From Iris pallida (lineage: Eukaryota; Streptophyta; Magnoliopsida; Asparagales; Iridaceae): 64,000 bases of DNA. Both the position numbers and the translations under genes were made by a program. Every line of letters starts with the position of its first letter. Position 1 is the first letter of the stretch. The notes below the pieces were generated by a model. It did not search any database. It was not told the origin of the DNA and saw only the letters and a program-made list of their open reading frames with translations. The stretch is from contig JANAVB010004068.1 in the NCBI GenBank assembly GCA_029216955.1, forward strand, positions 17,275-81,274, read 5' to 3'. Positions 11,760-25,372 of the stretch are shown in pieces.

Positions 11760-12110
11760 CAAAAGATATGTTGTTGAAGCATAACAAGCATGACAGGCCT
11801 TTGTGCTATACTGGGTATATTGAATCCATTGAAGTTGACAGAATTTACATTGATCCTGGGTCTTCCATTAGCATAATTCTTCAAAGTATGCTAAGACCAT
11901 TGAGGATTCCTACTAGTGATCTGACTTAGACTAGTACTACGATAGTTGGTTTCAACTCTGGAAAGAGCAAACCACTGGGAAAGATTCGTTTGAAGATTCA
12001 GATTGGTGATCTTCGAACTATGGCAACATTCTATGTTATTAATTCAGACGTATCCTAACATCCTTTCTTGGAAGACCATGGTTACATGAGCATAACATCG
12101 TGCCTTCAAC
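11760..12110 (+). pseudogene. Aspartic protease of D
   Basis: The motif IDPGSS at 11849-11866 follows YTGYIESIEVDRIY and precedes ISII, matching the active-site loop of Tat-type retropepsins, where the second position is often not Ser or Thr. Downstream VGFNSGKSKPLGKIRL and FYVINSD match the flap and second core of the domain. In-frame stops occur near 11926 and 12055. The enzyme would cut the Gag-Pol polyprotein; this copy cannot be made intact. Confidence 0.7.
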
Positions 12111-13139
12111 TCTCCACCAATGCTTCAAGTACGTGGATTCCCAAGGGGTTGTAAAGACTGAGTTTGCTGATATCAATCCTTTCAAGGGTGTTGAAGCCTA
12201 TTTTTCTGATTCAAGGCTCTACAAACAAGAACATGTAAAGGAAATATCAGACATAGTTGAAGATCGATCATTTGCCGAAGATCAGTCTATTAACGAAGAT
12301 CCGCCAAAAGAGTAACCTTTGAATATCAAAGTCAAAGGGCGAATCCAACCCCAACCTGTCAACAATCAACCTTTGATGATCAAGGTTAAAGGAAGAACTC
12401 AAGCTTCATCTGAGGAATCAGTGAATGTTCCTGCTAAAAGCCAAGTTCAACCGCTTGTGATTAAGGTCAAAGGGCGTACTTTCGTACGAATGATCCAGAA
12501 CCTCCATTGATTGTCAATCTTGGCAAATCTACGTAGAGACGGATGATAGTCCACTAGTGATTAATCCGAAGCGTAGCAGTCAAATTATAAATAATGTAAA
12601 TATTAATCATTCTGTACTTTTTGATATCAATGAAGATTTCCTTTTCGAGTATGGCTGTCAAGTTTATTGAAAGAATGACTTTATCTGCTGATAATCAAAG
12701 TCATCAATATAAAGACTACATAGAACCAGAAGAAACTTTATAAATTAACTATAAGAAAAATTCCTTTCCTCTTCAGGTTGATGTTGGACCTTATGCTCAA
12801 AAGTTCTTAACATATTCTCCCTATCTTCTTCCTGTAGTTGCTCCATCGCAAGCTTGTGTAACTTATAGACGTCATGAAGAATCTTATTTCGTGGTTCCGT
12901 CTGATAAGAAAAATAAGCGTCAAATTGTGTTTGGCCTGGCTAGAAATATCCCTGTTGCTCAGACAAATAATTTGAGAGATAAAGATAAAGAAATCCGAAT
13001 TGACAGATATAGTCAACAATCTCTCAAGATTATCCAGAATATGAGATATGATTTGAAGACTATGCAAGGTCTTAATCAAGGCAAGGGTAGATGATTACCA
13101 TTAAGTGGTGATCTGTTTTACCAGAAATCTCGTCATGGG
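12100..13139 (+). pseudogene. Protease-RT linker of D, degenerate
   Basis: Short open pieces (12100-12315, 12319-12510, 12891-13094) lie in shifting frames. The second contains three copies of IKVKGRIQ/IKVKGRTQ, a short internal repeat. The third ends in a second G-patch-like segment (IIQNMRYDLKTMQGLNQGKG, then HGLGYD after 13130). No catalytic motif is present. Ogre elements have an intron in roughly this position; I see no convincing splice pair here. Confidence 0.5.
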
Positions 13140-14230
13140 TTGGGATATGATCCGTCCCATATGTTTAATGATGATATTCAAGAAGAATTCCTTCTAGCTC
13201 TTCACAATCATCAGATTCGGAAGAAATCCAATTCATCGAATCCGATATATCTCATTCCTCGTGTGTTAAAAGAGGTTTATGATGAATCTGAACAAATATT
13301 CTCAGTAACATGGTTTAAACTGATGGTGAATGTGAACCATTTGAGAATGATCCTTGGGCTCGACAGATGGACACTCAATGAGAACTTCATTTTGAACAAC
13401 GACACCACCTACAGAGGACGAGATGTCCAGATTGATGTTGGAGATAGAATTACGCCCAAACCAATATTCATCAGTAAAAACCTTTTCGAAGATGAAAAGG
13501 AAGAGTTGATAAAACTGATCAAAGAATATATTGACATCTTTGCATGGAGTTATGAGGATATGCCGGGTTTAGATCCTAAAGTTGCTACTCATAAACTCAA
13601 TATTCTTCCTAATGCTAAGCCTGTAAAACAACATCAACGACATTTTAGACCAGATATGATGGATGCAATTGAAGCAGAGGTCAAAAAGTTGATTACATTG
13701 TGGCTTTGTTCGTGAGAGCAACACCCGGATTGGGTTGCCAACATTGTTCCTGTTATGAAGAAGAACGAAAAAGTTCGAGTTTGTATAGATTTTCGAGATC
13801 TTAATGCAGCCTGTCCAAAAGACAAATTTCCACTTCCAATTACTGATGTCATGATAGACAATACATGCGGTTTTGAACGCATGTTTTTCATGGACGAATT
13901 CTCAGGATATATCAAATTAAGATGCATCCAAAAGATGAGAAGCATACTGCTTTTCGTATACCCCTTGGGGTTTACTGCTATACAGTGATGTCGTTTGGTC
14001 TTAAAATGCCGGTGCCACGTATCAACGGGCTATGAGCAACATCTTTCAAGAACATCTACGAAAAATAGTAGAATGTTATGTAGATGACATTGCTGTTAAG
14101 AGTCGATCAAAAGTTTATCATTCAAGACTTGAAGACAGTATTTGAACTAATGCGCCAACATCAATTGAAAATGAACCCTACTAAGTCTTTCTTAGGGTTT
14201 CCAGTGGCAAGTTTTTAGGATTTGTCATTA
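13140..14230 (+). pseudogene. pol: Reverse transcriptase of D
   Basis: 13140-13715 gives the pre-RT and RT N-terminus (KEELIKLIKEYIDIFAWSYEDMPGLDPKVATHKL, partly typical of Tat). After a frameshift near 13700 the frame continues with ANIVPVMKKNEKVRVCIDFRDLNAACPKDKFPLPITD, the fingers and palm motifs. The catalytic YVDD is at 14077-14088 in yet another frame, followed by IAVKSRS. Several single-base shifts lie between 13900 and 14230. The enzyme would copy the element RNA; this copy is inactive. Confidence 0.85.
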
Positions 14231-14279
14231 TTTCTCAGGGTATCCATGTTGATCCTTATAAGGTTAAAGCAATTCTTGA

Positions 14280-14694
14280 AATGCGTCTTCCACGCAATTT
14301 AAAAGAACTCCGTGGCTTTCAAGGTCGCATTGCTTATATCAGGAGATTTATATCTAATCTCTGGAAGATGCCAACCTTTCTCCCGTCTATTAAAAAAGGG
14401 TGTATCAATTATTTGGGATGAAGCGTGTCAGAAAGCCTTCAATGATATCAAGCAATACCTTACAAACCCACCTGTTCTGGTACCTCCAGTGGTAGGAAGA
14501 CCATTTTTGCTATATGTTCAAGCCTTGGATCATTCACTTGGTGCTCTTCTTACACAAAAAAGTGATATAGGGCATGAACAAGCGATTTATTATCTTAGCC
14601 GAATGATGGTCGGAGCATAACACAGGTATACTCCTGTAGAGAAGGAATGTCTGGCCTTGGTTTTTGCTGTCCAAAAGATAAGACATTATGTGAC
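14280..14694 (+). pseudogene. RNase H of D, 5' part, cut by element E
   Basis: 14312-14620 reads FSRLLKKGVSIIWDEACQKAFNDIKQYLTNPPVLVPP then PFLLYVQALDHSLGALLTQ, the RT connection and start of the retroviral-type RNase H. After a stop at 14618 the frame resumes with YTPVEKECLALVFAVQKIRHY. E breaks the reading frame at 14694, and the coding sequence resumes at 25373 with VQTIHVISRINPIRVLM, exactly as expected for this domain. Confidence 0.88.
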
Positions 14695-17245
14695 TGTCAC
14701 GACCCGCACCCTAGAGTTAGGGCACGAGAAGTGGGTACGTCCAGCCCACGCCGCAGTGTCGGCGGTAGAACGCTGTCCTAGGTCTCATGCATCTAACATA
14801 TAAGGCTAAACAGTTTATACTCCCCGAATGGGGTGACATAGTAGATACAGACTTAATCACATCTAAGGTAGAGCATGATAAGGATAGATAAAACATGAAA
14901 TCTAAAAGAGGTACAACAGAGAAAAATCTAAGTGTCTAAGATACACAAATCCAAAATACATCTCAAATCTCCAAACTCAGATAAGTAATCCATAAAGTAA
15001 ATACAACTCCAGACAATTGAAAATAGCTAACTAAACAACCTCTAATGTGTCTCCTCTAGGCTAGCAGCAGTCTCCAAGCTATCTGTAAAATTTATCAACG
15101 GTCCAGTCAGGACAGGCGCGACAGTACATCTCAACAATATCATAACAGGTTAGGAAATATAAATAGCTAGAGAGTAAGATACAGGATCTGAAGAAATAAC
15201 ATGATGAAAAGAGAGAGACTGTAAGTAAATAGCTATACTATATAGATAACTATCAGTGACTAGTGATTCAGAGCACAAGATGGTTATGTAAACGGCACGA
15301 TGTTGTACACGAGTAATCTACAGAGGTTGTACATGAGTAATCTACTGGATTGATTACATAACCACTTCTACTCCCCCACCCCAATCAATACACAAGGATC
15401 TAGATATGATATTATTGCACACGAAGTATAGTCGCACACAGATCATGTGAATATATGAATATACATGATTTCACACGATTTGTACACGAATGTCATGAAT
15501 ACAAGAAGTACACGATGCTCACGATAAGTACACGAACACGAATACCCGATGTATCTGCTAAGGGGATAACATCGCACAACAAGATCCATATAGTACTAAT
15601 CCGTGTTTCCAACGTGTCAGCATCATGTAAAGTAATCTAAAGCAGGAAATAGTCCTAAACAAGATATAAAATGATCAGAAAATGTACTCGCCTGGTGTCT
15701 GAATGTCCAAAGTAAATATACTGTCCGAGGAGAGGTGTCTGGCTCCTAATCAGAACAGCATAAGTCACAACATGTCCAGAAGGGTAATATAAAGCACTAC
15801 AATGCATTCTATATGAATCTAGTTCAAACTAGGCCAAAGTCAACCCTTGGTCAACTCTGGTCAACTGCACTAGTCAAACTAGGTCAAACTAGGTCATGTC
15901 CTAACCCCAAGTCTTACTAGGCCTAACCAAGACTATCCTAGCAAGCACCAATAATACAATGCTATACAAGCCAACATACACCCAACTCTATATAGCATGC
16001 AATTATTCAATACTCAAATAGGCAAGAATTCACATTAGATATACACTAGGTAATCTATTACTTTAAGCTATACATGTCTACACATATATACACATGCATA
16101 TAATGGTATTCAACATTAGGTCTATAATCATGGCATTTCAAATGGCTGTATAAACTTATATATTACAATACAATATGCTAACATATATATAATATACATA
16201 CATAGCTAAGTTAACTATATTCATAAATACTTATTTAAGAGGCTATGTATGTGTATGTGAATATGGCAAAGGGCAAGTGAGGGTTAAATGGGCATACATA
16301 GTGTTACATATCAAAGAGTGTCAAAGCGTAAGTGAACAAAGTGTCAAGTGTGATAGTGTCAACATAGTATAAGGGTACATGAGGTAATATAGAATTTGTG
16401 TTAACATAGAATATTACATCTCAATTTGTATATTGCATACATTATCTATTATTATATTACATTCATGCTTGCATTCATTCATCATTTATTTATTCTCTTG
16501 CACTACTATATATATGCACCATACATTACATACTATGGAACCTACATATTCATTACAAGCCATACTTATACATGCTTACATTAGATAGGATACTTACACC
16601 TCATACATCACTTATTTAACTATTTACTTATGCTTGCATTCTCTATTTAGTTACATAATGTATATACATTAACATGGGTTAAAATCAAATAGAACATTAT
16701 ATTATACACAAGGGTGCACAAAATGCATATACCGAAGTAACTCCTACTAATAATCAATACTGTACCAACTCAGCATGAATTAATTCTAGGATTAAAGTAT
16801 GTTATAGATCTATGTGTTAGCTTTTCGAAACTTCAAACGGATCGCGTTTTTGTTTCCGGAAACTCCCGGAATCGCAAAAACATCAAGAACGCGTTTGTCT
16901 TTCGTACAGCTGACACTCAAATAATTCTCCAGAAAGTCACAGAATGAATTAGGCCTATTAATACATGTTTTTGGAAAGCTAACTTCAATACGCTTCTTTA
17001 AAAAAACGGGAGACTAAACCGAACTTTGAGCTAGAAGTTATGACATTTCTAAGTTAGGGCTGAAATTAAAAACGTGTATAAAAATCATGACGGATTTAGA
17101 TAGTTTGAGCCAAAAGAATACACAATATATCCTAATTATCCACAACAATAATGACAATAATAATATTAGGAACCACACTCACAAACTTGATATATAATCA
17201 TCATGAACCATTTATTACATATATAAATGTAGATACACTCTCATT

Positions 17246-17313
<68 letters not shown>

Positions 17314-18493
17314 TTTTTTTTTTTTTTTTGGAACCAGGTAAATTGTTTCTGGAATCGCTCCCACTGGGATTCGAACTCCTGACCACTCGGGCCTCATACA
17401 TCTCTCTTAACCACTAGGCTAGAGGTCATTTGCTATATATATATATATATATATAGATATAATATAATATATATATATATATACATACACAAATCTATAT
17501 ATGTAACATGAACACATCTATAAGAGATACATGAATGAAATGTAAAGTACTCAAGAACTCATCTCTACATATTCAAATCTGAGATTTAATATGAATTAAT
17601 TCATTTAATCAATATTTTAAATATAAAGTGTGTCCAAGTTTGGGGTTTTCCCCATGAACACAAGACACAACAATAATCAATAGAAATCTCCAAAGGACAC
17701 ATAATGGACACAAGAGGACACAAAATAGGGACACAACAATGGGGGTCATTCCTATGGTTAAAACTTTCCTAAATGCAAAATGAAGAAATAAAAGAGAAGG
17801 AAATATTACCTAAAGGAGAAAATCCAAGGAGAAAGGCTTCTTCCTTGGGAGAGCTTGACAGCACTTGGGGAAGAAGACTTCTCAAAGAAAGAAATGAGAT
17901 GGGAGTCCTATTAGGGCCGGCCACAATGGTTATATCCCCCCTTCATTGAATTTACAAGTTTGCCCCTCCCTTAGTTACAAGTGTTGAAAATAATTTTGGT
18001 TAGGGTTTGGGGGTAAAAGGGTCAAATAAAAAAACTCTAAATGGTTAACCTAATAATTAGGATTATGACTAATCTTTCTAACATGACTAATTAAAATGTG
18101 GGCCATGGCTAACTAATGCATGGGTCCAACTAGAGTCTAAGTTACCCCGGGTCCCCGTTACAAGTCGGATTGAGATGAAATTCGAACCCGACTCAATAAC
18201 CCCAAAACAATATCATAAATAATAAATAAATATCAAAATAATTCAAAGAGATCAAATGCAAAATATCCTTAGGCCAGAAATGACATTAAAATATCATAAT
18301 CACATGGTTAGGCTCTAGGTCAAACAGTCTCTAGGGTTTCACTAGCAAAACGTCAAAACCACAAGTCATTGATTTAAATAATTTTAAAATGATTTAAAAT
18401 CACCAAAATCATATCATAATTAAATATCATTATTAAAATAATTATAAACACGAAATTTTAAAATTACCCTCATTTGGAAAACTGGGTGCTACA
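14695..18493 (-). repeat. 3' LTR of E (contains a SINE)
   Basis: Matches 21717-25372 along its length. The main difference is a block of about 120 bases at 17313-17433, a retroposon absent from the other LTR. Otherwise AT-rich and non-coding, with a TA microsatellite at about 17250-17307 and again after the SINE. No open frame of note. Confidence 0.92.
17313..17433 (-). mobile_element. tRNA-derived SINE insertion
   Basis: On the minus strand there is an A-box-like TAGCCTAGTGGTTAAGAG (17404-17421), then a B-box-like AGTTCGAATCCC (17366-17377), about 27 bases apart as in a tRNA. A short tail TTTACCTGGTTCC and a run of 17 A (T at 17313-17329 on the plus strand) follow. RNA polymerase III promoter boxes in tRNA spacing plus a poly(A) end define a short SINE of about 100 bases. 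The other LTR of E has only the TA repeat at this place, so it is a true insertion that post-dates E. The TSD is masked by the TA tract. Confidence 0.8.
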
Positions 18494-21400
18494 ACTCTAC
18501 CCACCTTAGAAAAATTTTGTCCTCGAAATTTAAGATCGATAGTACTCCTTCTAGAGCCTCTAACCTACCCAATATCTAAGGTAACACTTCCTAATATTGG
18601 AATAATAAATGAACATCTAGATAGTGTCAATCTAGGAATACCTCCAATACTGCTCTGCTGTACGGCGGTAATGGAACTTCAATAAAATATGGACTGGAAC
18701 CTATATCCAAGGGACTGGACCTATTTTAAAGTGGTCTTAACTAAGGATGGAAAGGAACTGATCATAGGCTACAGGTATGCTCAAACTATTATCTTCCTAT
18801 TAACCATCTATTAATATATTCTATTACCATAGGACGATGTATTACTAAGACATATAGGCCCCTATCTCTCACAACACATTTATACTCACCAAAACTAGTA
18901 CATCCTATCAAGGCTGATACTATAATCTCTCATAAATCTTAAGCTACATGTTTATAACACACATCCCCACATCAAGGACTAACCTATATATATCTACAAT
19001 TGATACTAATGGGGTGACATCCCTATTTTCCAACAATCAAGGTCTAATTTTTTTTTATCTAAATCATGCAATTTGAAGGAATAGTATACAAGGTCAGGGC
19101 ATACCATATCAGTTGGAAGTCTCACCTAGGTACACTAATCATTCTAGGTCAAAACAGTACTATGGTATCAACACACAAACAATCTAGGTGTCCTAATTGG
19201 AATGGTAAGGGAACAACAATCATCAAGGTTGTAGGGCTGTCTACCATCCTATATAAAAATTGGTCATTAACAAGCAACTAAGAAATTATTAAAAGGTTAC
19301 TATTCCATAAATAGCAAAAATTGAAAATTTAGGCACAATAAATCATAAATAGATTTTTGTCTTGACACGATCTAAGTTGATCAATTTCGGGATAAAACGA
19401 GATTTGGGCAAGAAGGGAAATCAATAAATCAAAGTATGAGCACGAGCATCCAATGATGGAGGTTCAGGTCATGATTAAATTTAATTCGACTGAGTACGAA
19501 TACGAGGTTCATAGGCGATAAAAGATTTCAAGGAGAATTGTCAAGGCTGTCGCAAATGAGACTCTAGGGTCAAGTTTAACTATGTCTCCATTCTCGTAGA
19601 TTGATACATGAAAAAGCGAACCAAAGTGCAATAGGTTGATCAGGCCATCATGTACCGGTTCTGATTAGACAATATGTTAGTGGGTGGCCACCCAATAAAA
19701 TATGTCATGACCAAGCTCGAAAATAGATAAGCTTGCAAAACTAAGGCTAATTTAGCAGCACAAGATATAAGGATGGTAATGATGAAAGGAATTATATAGT
19801 CCAAGTTCTTAACCAAACGGGTCAAGTAATCATTAAGGTACAGGTTAAGCGTCTAAGGAAACAAGCAGAACACCATCACATGTCGGGTCAAAGAATTGAG
19901 TCAAGGCTGGATTTCTAATTCAAATAAGAAGAAATTTAGTATAATGGTAGAGGTTATAGTTTAGCCAGTTGACCAGAAAATCATATCAAGAAAATAGAGT
20001 ACAAGAAGACGGGTTTTAGTGGGACATGATATACCTACACGAAGGTGAGCTCGTCTAGGTCTTGCATATAAGATTTGTTGGAGGGTAACAGCTAGTATTA
20101 CATTCCGAATATCAAAGTCACGATAAGGAACGTCAAGGATCTCAATTAGAAAGTGGGAGTTCAAGAGGTGGTAATTAATGCACAAAAATAATGAAGATCG
20201 AGTTAGTCATCTGCTTCTGATACTCTTAAGTTCATCTGGTCATAACTTGCCAATCACATCTTTACCTCACCAGTCTCCATATGAAAATTTAACCTTTACT
20301 TAAACCCTTACCATGACTACCGTAGGCAATTCCCAATTTCCAAACATCACTCTTGAAGCACAGCCCTCACATCTAGGAATCAACATTAACCATTTATTTA
20401 AATTTCCAAGTTCTTTCACCTTGTCTTAAATTTGACCCAAAACCTCTAAATCCCGTTTACGAATTCCTTGAACTTGTTCAAATTGTTCCCTCGTATTATT
20501 TAATTTAAATCTCTAGGCCTTACAAAACTTATCTTCCATCATAAAATCAACTTCTATTTTCTTCGACATACACCCTTGAATATTATTCTCCTAAAAATAT
20601 TTCACAACAATCTCTAAACTTCCATAACTTTGTGTTCTCTCTATCCCTAGTCATTTTCTCGCAACATCTTGTTTAATATCCTTATTAAACACAATTAACT
20701 TCTCTTTTCCATTACTAACCTTCTACACAGCCTCAGAGTAAAAGTTTTCCCCAGAATCAATAACCAAGATTTTCTAAGTTCTCAAAACTAGGTTGACCTC
20801 TGATATCCTCATTAGTTTTGAATACACCTATAAACTATCTCATAACCCTAAAATTTCTCTAAATGTAATTGTTTCCAGATTGGCAGTATACATCTCTTTA
20901 TTTTTCGAGACCTTTACCACATTTTTATCTCAAGTTTCTATATGGAACACTCCACATTTGATTTCCTTTAGATCATCATATAATAACCAGTTACGTCTTC
21001 TCTGAGCTACATGATTTACGTCACTTTCTTAGCCTTCTCCATGCAAAAGATACGAAGATTCAAGGGTTTGAAGTACATCTGGTAGGGATGACAAGATATG
21101 GGTAATTAATGTAATGAGACAGAGTTTAAGATAAGAGGTAAATAAGAATGCAAGAGAATAATGGCGAGAAAGAATAATGAAGATATGTTCCTTCTCATCG
21201 GTTCAAACAGAGGAACCCATCAAGCTTAAATTCAATAGCAAGGAATGAGGGTGAATCCAAACAAGAGGAAAAAGAATTCCAATTGAAGTTCAAAATGAGT
21301 TTCTCAGGGGTCGTCCCAGAAATTTCTCAAAGAATCCTACGTGTGATTGAGTACCTTGGATTTGAAAATATTAATCTAAATACAAAATTAAATCAACAAC

Positions 21401-21716
21401 TACAAAATTTTATCAAAATCATCAACTAATACCAGGATTCAAAGTTCTACAATGATCCACAAAATCAAATTCAAATCAAGGAAAAAGGTGAATCAAAACA
21501 AGGAAAAGGAGTTTAAATCGAAATTCAAAATGAGATTCTCAAGGGTCACCCCAGGAATCTCTTAAGGAATCCTAACAGTGATTGAGTATCCTCTCATCCT
21601 AACATCTTAATTTATATATCCTATAGCAGGCCCCGTAGTAGTACAACTAAGTCGTTGCGCTACTACGAAATCGCACTAATGCGAATCTCGACCTGCATGG
21701 GCCACCACTAAAAATG
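18494..21716 (-). mobile_element. Internal region of E, non-coding
   Basis: At 18494-18540 the minus strand shows AAATTTCGAGGACAAAATTT then AAGGTGGGTAGAGT, the pre-PPT motif and PPT. About 19490-19760 aligns by eye with about 31470-31740 in C, including TTCTGATTAGACAATATGTTAG. From 19000 to 21060 I see no domain. About 21222-21365 and 21456-21595 are a diverged direct duplication (shared TTCAAAATGAG, GGAATCCTA, GATTGAGTA). Longest frames are under 75 codons and look random. Confidence 0.8.
21690..21707 (-). promoter_or_regulatory. Primer-binding site of E (tRNA-Ile type)
   Basis: The minus strand reads TGGTGGCCCATGCAGGTC, nine bases after the LTR end. Its complement GACCTGCATGGGCCACCA fits the 3' end of cytosolic plant tRNA-Ile(AAU) as I remember it. 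The same 18 bases occur in B, C and F. Confidence 0.75.
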
Positions 21717-24291
21717 TGTCACGACCCGCACCCTAGAGTTAGGGCACGAGAAGTGGGTACATCCAGCCTACGTCGCAGTGTCGACGGTAGAACGCTGTCC
21801 TAGGTCTCATGCATCTAACAGTATAAGGCTAAACAGTTTATACTCCCCGAATGGGGGTGACTTAGCAGATACAGACTCAATCACATCTAAGGTAGAGCAT
21901 GATAAGGATAGATAAAACATGAAATCTAAAAGAGGTACAACAGAGAGAAATCTAAGTGTCTAAGATACACAAATCCAAAAATACATCTCAAATCTCCAAA
22001 CTCAGATACAGTAATCCATAAAGTAAATACAACTCCAGACAATTGAAAATAGCTAACTAAACAACCTCTAATGTGTCTCCTCTAGGCTAGCAGGCAGTCT
22101 CCAAGCTATCTGTAAGATTTATCAACGGGTCCAGTCAGGACAGGAGCGAGTACAGTACATCTCAACAATATCATAACAGGTTAGAAAATATAAACATGCT
22201 AGAGAGTAAGATACAGGATCTGAAGAAATAACATGATAAAAAAGAGAGAGACTGTAAGTAAATAGCTACACTAAATAGAAAACTATCAGTGACTAGTGAT
22301 TCAGAGCACAAGATGATTATGTAAACGGCACGATATTGTATACGAGTAATCTACAGAGGTTGTACACGAGTAATCTACTGGATTGATTACATAACCACTT
22401 CTACTCCCCCGCCCCAATCAATACACAAGGATCTAGATATGATATGTTATTGCACACGAAGTATAGTCGCACACGAGATCATGTGAATACATGAATATAT
22501 ACGATTTCACACGATTTGTACACAATGTCACGAATACAAGGAGTACACGATGCTCACGATAAAGTACACGAACACGAATACCCGATGTATCCGCTAAGGG
22601 GATAACATCGCACAACAAGATCCATATAATACTAATCCGTGTTTCCAACATGTCAGCATCATGTAAAGTAATCTAAAGCAGGAAATATAATCCTAAACAA
22701 GATATGAAATGATCAGAAAATGTACTCGCCTGGTGTCTAAATGTCCAAAGTAAATATACTGTCCGAGGAGAGGTGTCTGGCTCCTAATCAGAACAGCACA
22801 AGTCACAATATGTCCAAAAGGGTAATATAAAGCACTACAATGCATTCTACATGAATCTAGGTCAAACTAGGCCAAAGTCAACCCTTGGTCAACTCTGGTC
22901 AACTGCACTAGTCAAACTAGGTCAAACTAGGTCATGTCCTAACCCAGCAAGTCTTACTAGGCCTAACCAAGACTATCCTAGCAAGCACATAACAATACAA
23001 TGCTATACAAGCCAACATACACCCAACTCTATATAGCATACAATTATTCAATACTCAAATAGGCAAGAATTCACATTAGATATACACTAGGTAATCTATT
23101 ACTTTAAGCTATACATGTCTACACATATATACACATGCATATATTGGTATTCAATATTAGGTCTATAATCATGGCATTTCAAATGGCTGTATAAACTTAT
23201 ATATTACAATACAATATGCTAACATATATATAATATACATACATAGCTAAGTTAACTATATTCATAAATACTTATTTAAGAGACTATGTATGTGTATGTG
23301 AATATGGCAAAGGGGCAAGTGAGGTTTAAATGGGCATACATAGTGTATACATATCAAAGTGTCAAAGCGTAAGTGAACAAAGTGTCAAGTGTGATAGTGT
23401 CAACATAGTGTAAGGGGTACATGAGGTAATATAGAATTTGTGTTAACATAGAACATTACATCTCATTAACTTGTATATGCATACATTACATCTATTTTAT
23501 ATTACATTCATGCTTGTATTCATTCATCATTCATTTATTCTCTTGCACTATTATATGCACCATACATTACATACTATGGAACCTACATATTCATTACAAG
23601 CCATACTTATACATGCTTACATTAGATAGGATACTTACACCTCATACATCACTTATTTAACCATTTACTCATGCTTGCATTCTCTATTTAGTTACATAAT
23701 GTATATACATTAACATGGGTTAAAATCAAATAGAACATTATATACACACAAGGGTGCACAAAATGCATATGCCGAATAGTAACTCCTACTAATAATCAAT
23801 ACTGTACCAACTCAGCATGAATTAAATTCTAGGATTAAAGTATGTTATAGATCTATGTGTTAGCTTTCTGAAACTTCAAACGGATCGCGTTTTCGTTTCC
23901 GGAAACTCCCGGAATCGCGAAAACACCGAGAACGCGTTTGTCTTTCGTACAGTTGACACTCAAATAATTCTCTAGAAAGTCACAGAATGAATTAGACCTA
24001 TTAATACATGTTTTTGGAAAGCTAACTTCAATACGCTTCTTTTAAGAAAAACAGGAGACTAAACTGAGCTTTGAGCTACAAGTTATGACATTTCTAAGTT
24101 AGGGCTGAAATTAAAAACGTGTATAAAAATCATGACGGATTTAGATAGTTTGAGCCAAAAGAATACACAATATATATCCTAATTATCCACAACAATAATG
24201 ACAATAATAATATGAGGAACCACACTCACAAACTGATTATATAATCATCATGACCATTTATTACATATATAAATATAGATTCACTCTCATT

Positions 24292-24369
<78 letters not shown>

Positions 24370-25372
24370 CACAAATCTATATATGTAACATGAACACATC
24401 TATAAGAGATACATGAATGAAATATAAAGTACTCAAGAACACATCTCTACATATTCAAATCTGAGATTTAATATGAATAATTCATTTAATCAATATTTTA
24501 AATATAAAGTGTGTCCAAGTTTGGGGGTTTTCTCCATGAACACAAGACACAACAATAATACAATAGAAATCCCTAAAGGACACATAATAGACACAAGAGG
24601 ACACAAAATAGGGACACAACAATGGAGGTCATTCCTATGGTTAAAACTTTCCTAAATGCAAAATGAAGAAATAAAAGAGAAGGAAATATTACCTAAAGGA
24701 GAGAAAATCTAAGGAGAAAGGTTTCTTCCTTGGGAGAGCTTGAGAGCACTTGGGGAAGAAGACTTCTCAAAGAACGGAAATGAGATGGGAGTCCTATTAG
24801 GGCCGGCCACAATGGTTATATCCCCCCTTCATTGAATATTACAAGTTTGCCCCTCCCTTAGTTACAAGTGTTTAAAACAATTTTGGTTAGGGTTTGGGGG
24901 TAAAAGGGTCAAATAAAAAAAACTCTAAATGGTTAACCTAATAATTAGGATTATGACTAATCTTTCTAACATAACTAATTAAAATGTGGGCCATGGCTAA
25001 CTAATGCATGGGTCCAACTAGAGTCTAAGTTACCCCGGGTCCCCGTTACAAGTCAGATTGAGATGAAATTCGAACCCGACTCAAATAACCCCAAAACAAT
25101 ATCATAAATAATAAAATAAATATCAAAATAATTCAAAGAGGTCAATGCAAAATATCCTTAGGCCAGAAATGACATTAAAATATCATAATCACATGGTTAG
25201 GCTCTAGGTCAAACAGTCTCTAGGGTTTCACTAGCAAAACGTCAAAACCACAAGTCATTGATTTAAATAATTTTAAAATTACCAAAATCATATCATGAAT
25301 TAAATATCATTATTAAAATAATTATAAACACAAAATTTCAAATTACCCTCATTTGGAAAACTGGGTGCTACA
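21717..25372 (-). repeat. 5' LTR of E
   Basis: Intact LTR without the SINE; a long TA microsatellite is at 24296-24365. It differs from 14695-18493 by scattered substitutions and small indels. Non-coding. Confidence 0.92.

Larger units (their letters stand above)
14695..25372 (-). mobile_element. Element E: non-autonomous LTR retrotransposon inserted in RNase H of D
   Basis: LTRs are 14695-18493 and 21717-25372. On the minus strand they begin TGTAGCACCCAG and end GGTCGTGACA. A perfect TSD GTGAC flanks the element (14690-14694 and 25373-25377). The internal 3.2 kb holds a tRNA-Ile-type PBS and a pre-PPT motif but no gag or pol domain. Part of it is clearly related to the interior of C, so E and C belong to one non-autonomous group with different LTRs. 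The LTR pair is visibly very similar, so insertion is recent. Confidence 0.92.

Noticed and set aside
17366..17421. Functional tRNA gene on the minus strand
   Set aside because: A and B boxes are present, but the flanks do not form an acceptor stem and a poly(A) tail follows, so it is a SINE.
19961..20185. Minus-strand CINYHLLNS in E, similar to the RT motif CVDYRTLNS
   Set aside because: No other RT motif lies upstream or downstream in any frame, so the resemblance is probably chance.
14695..25372. Tandem segmental duplication of host DNA (two near-identical 3.7-kb blocks)
   Set aside because: Blocks have TG/CA-type ends, PBS, PPT and a 5-bp TSD, so they are LTRs of one element.
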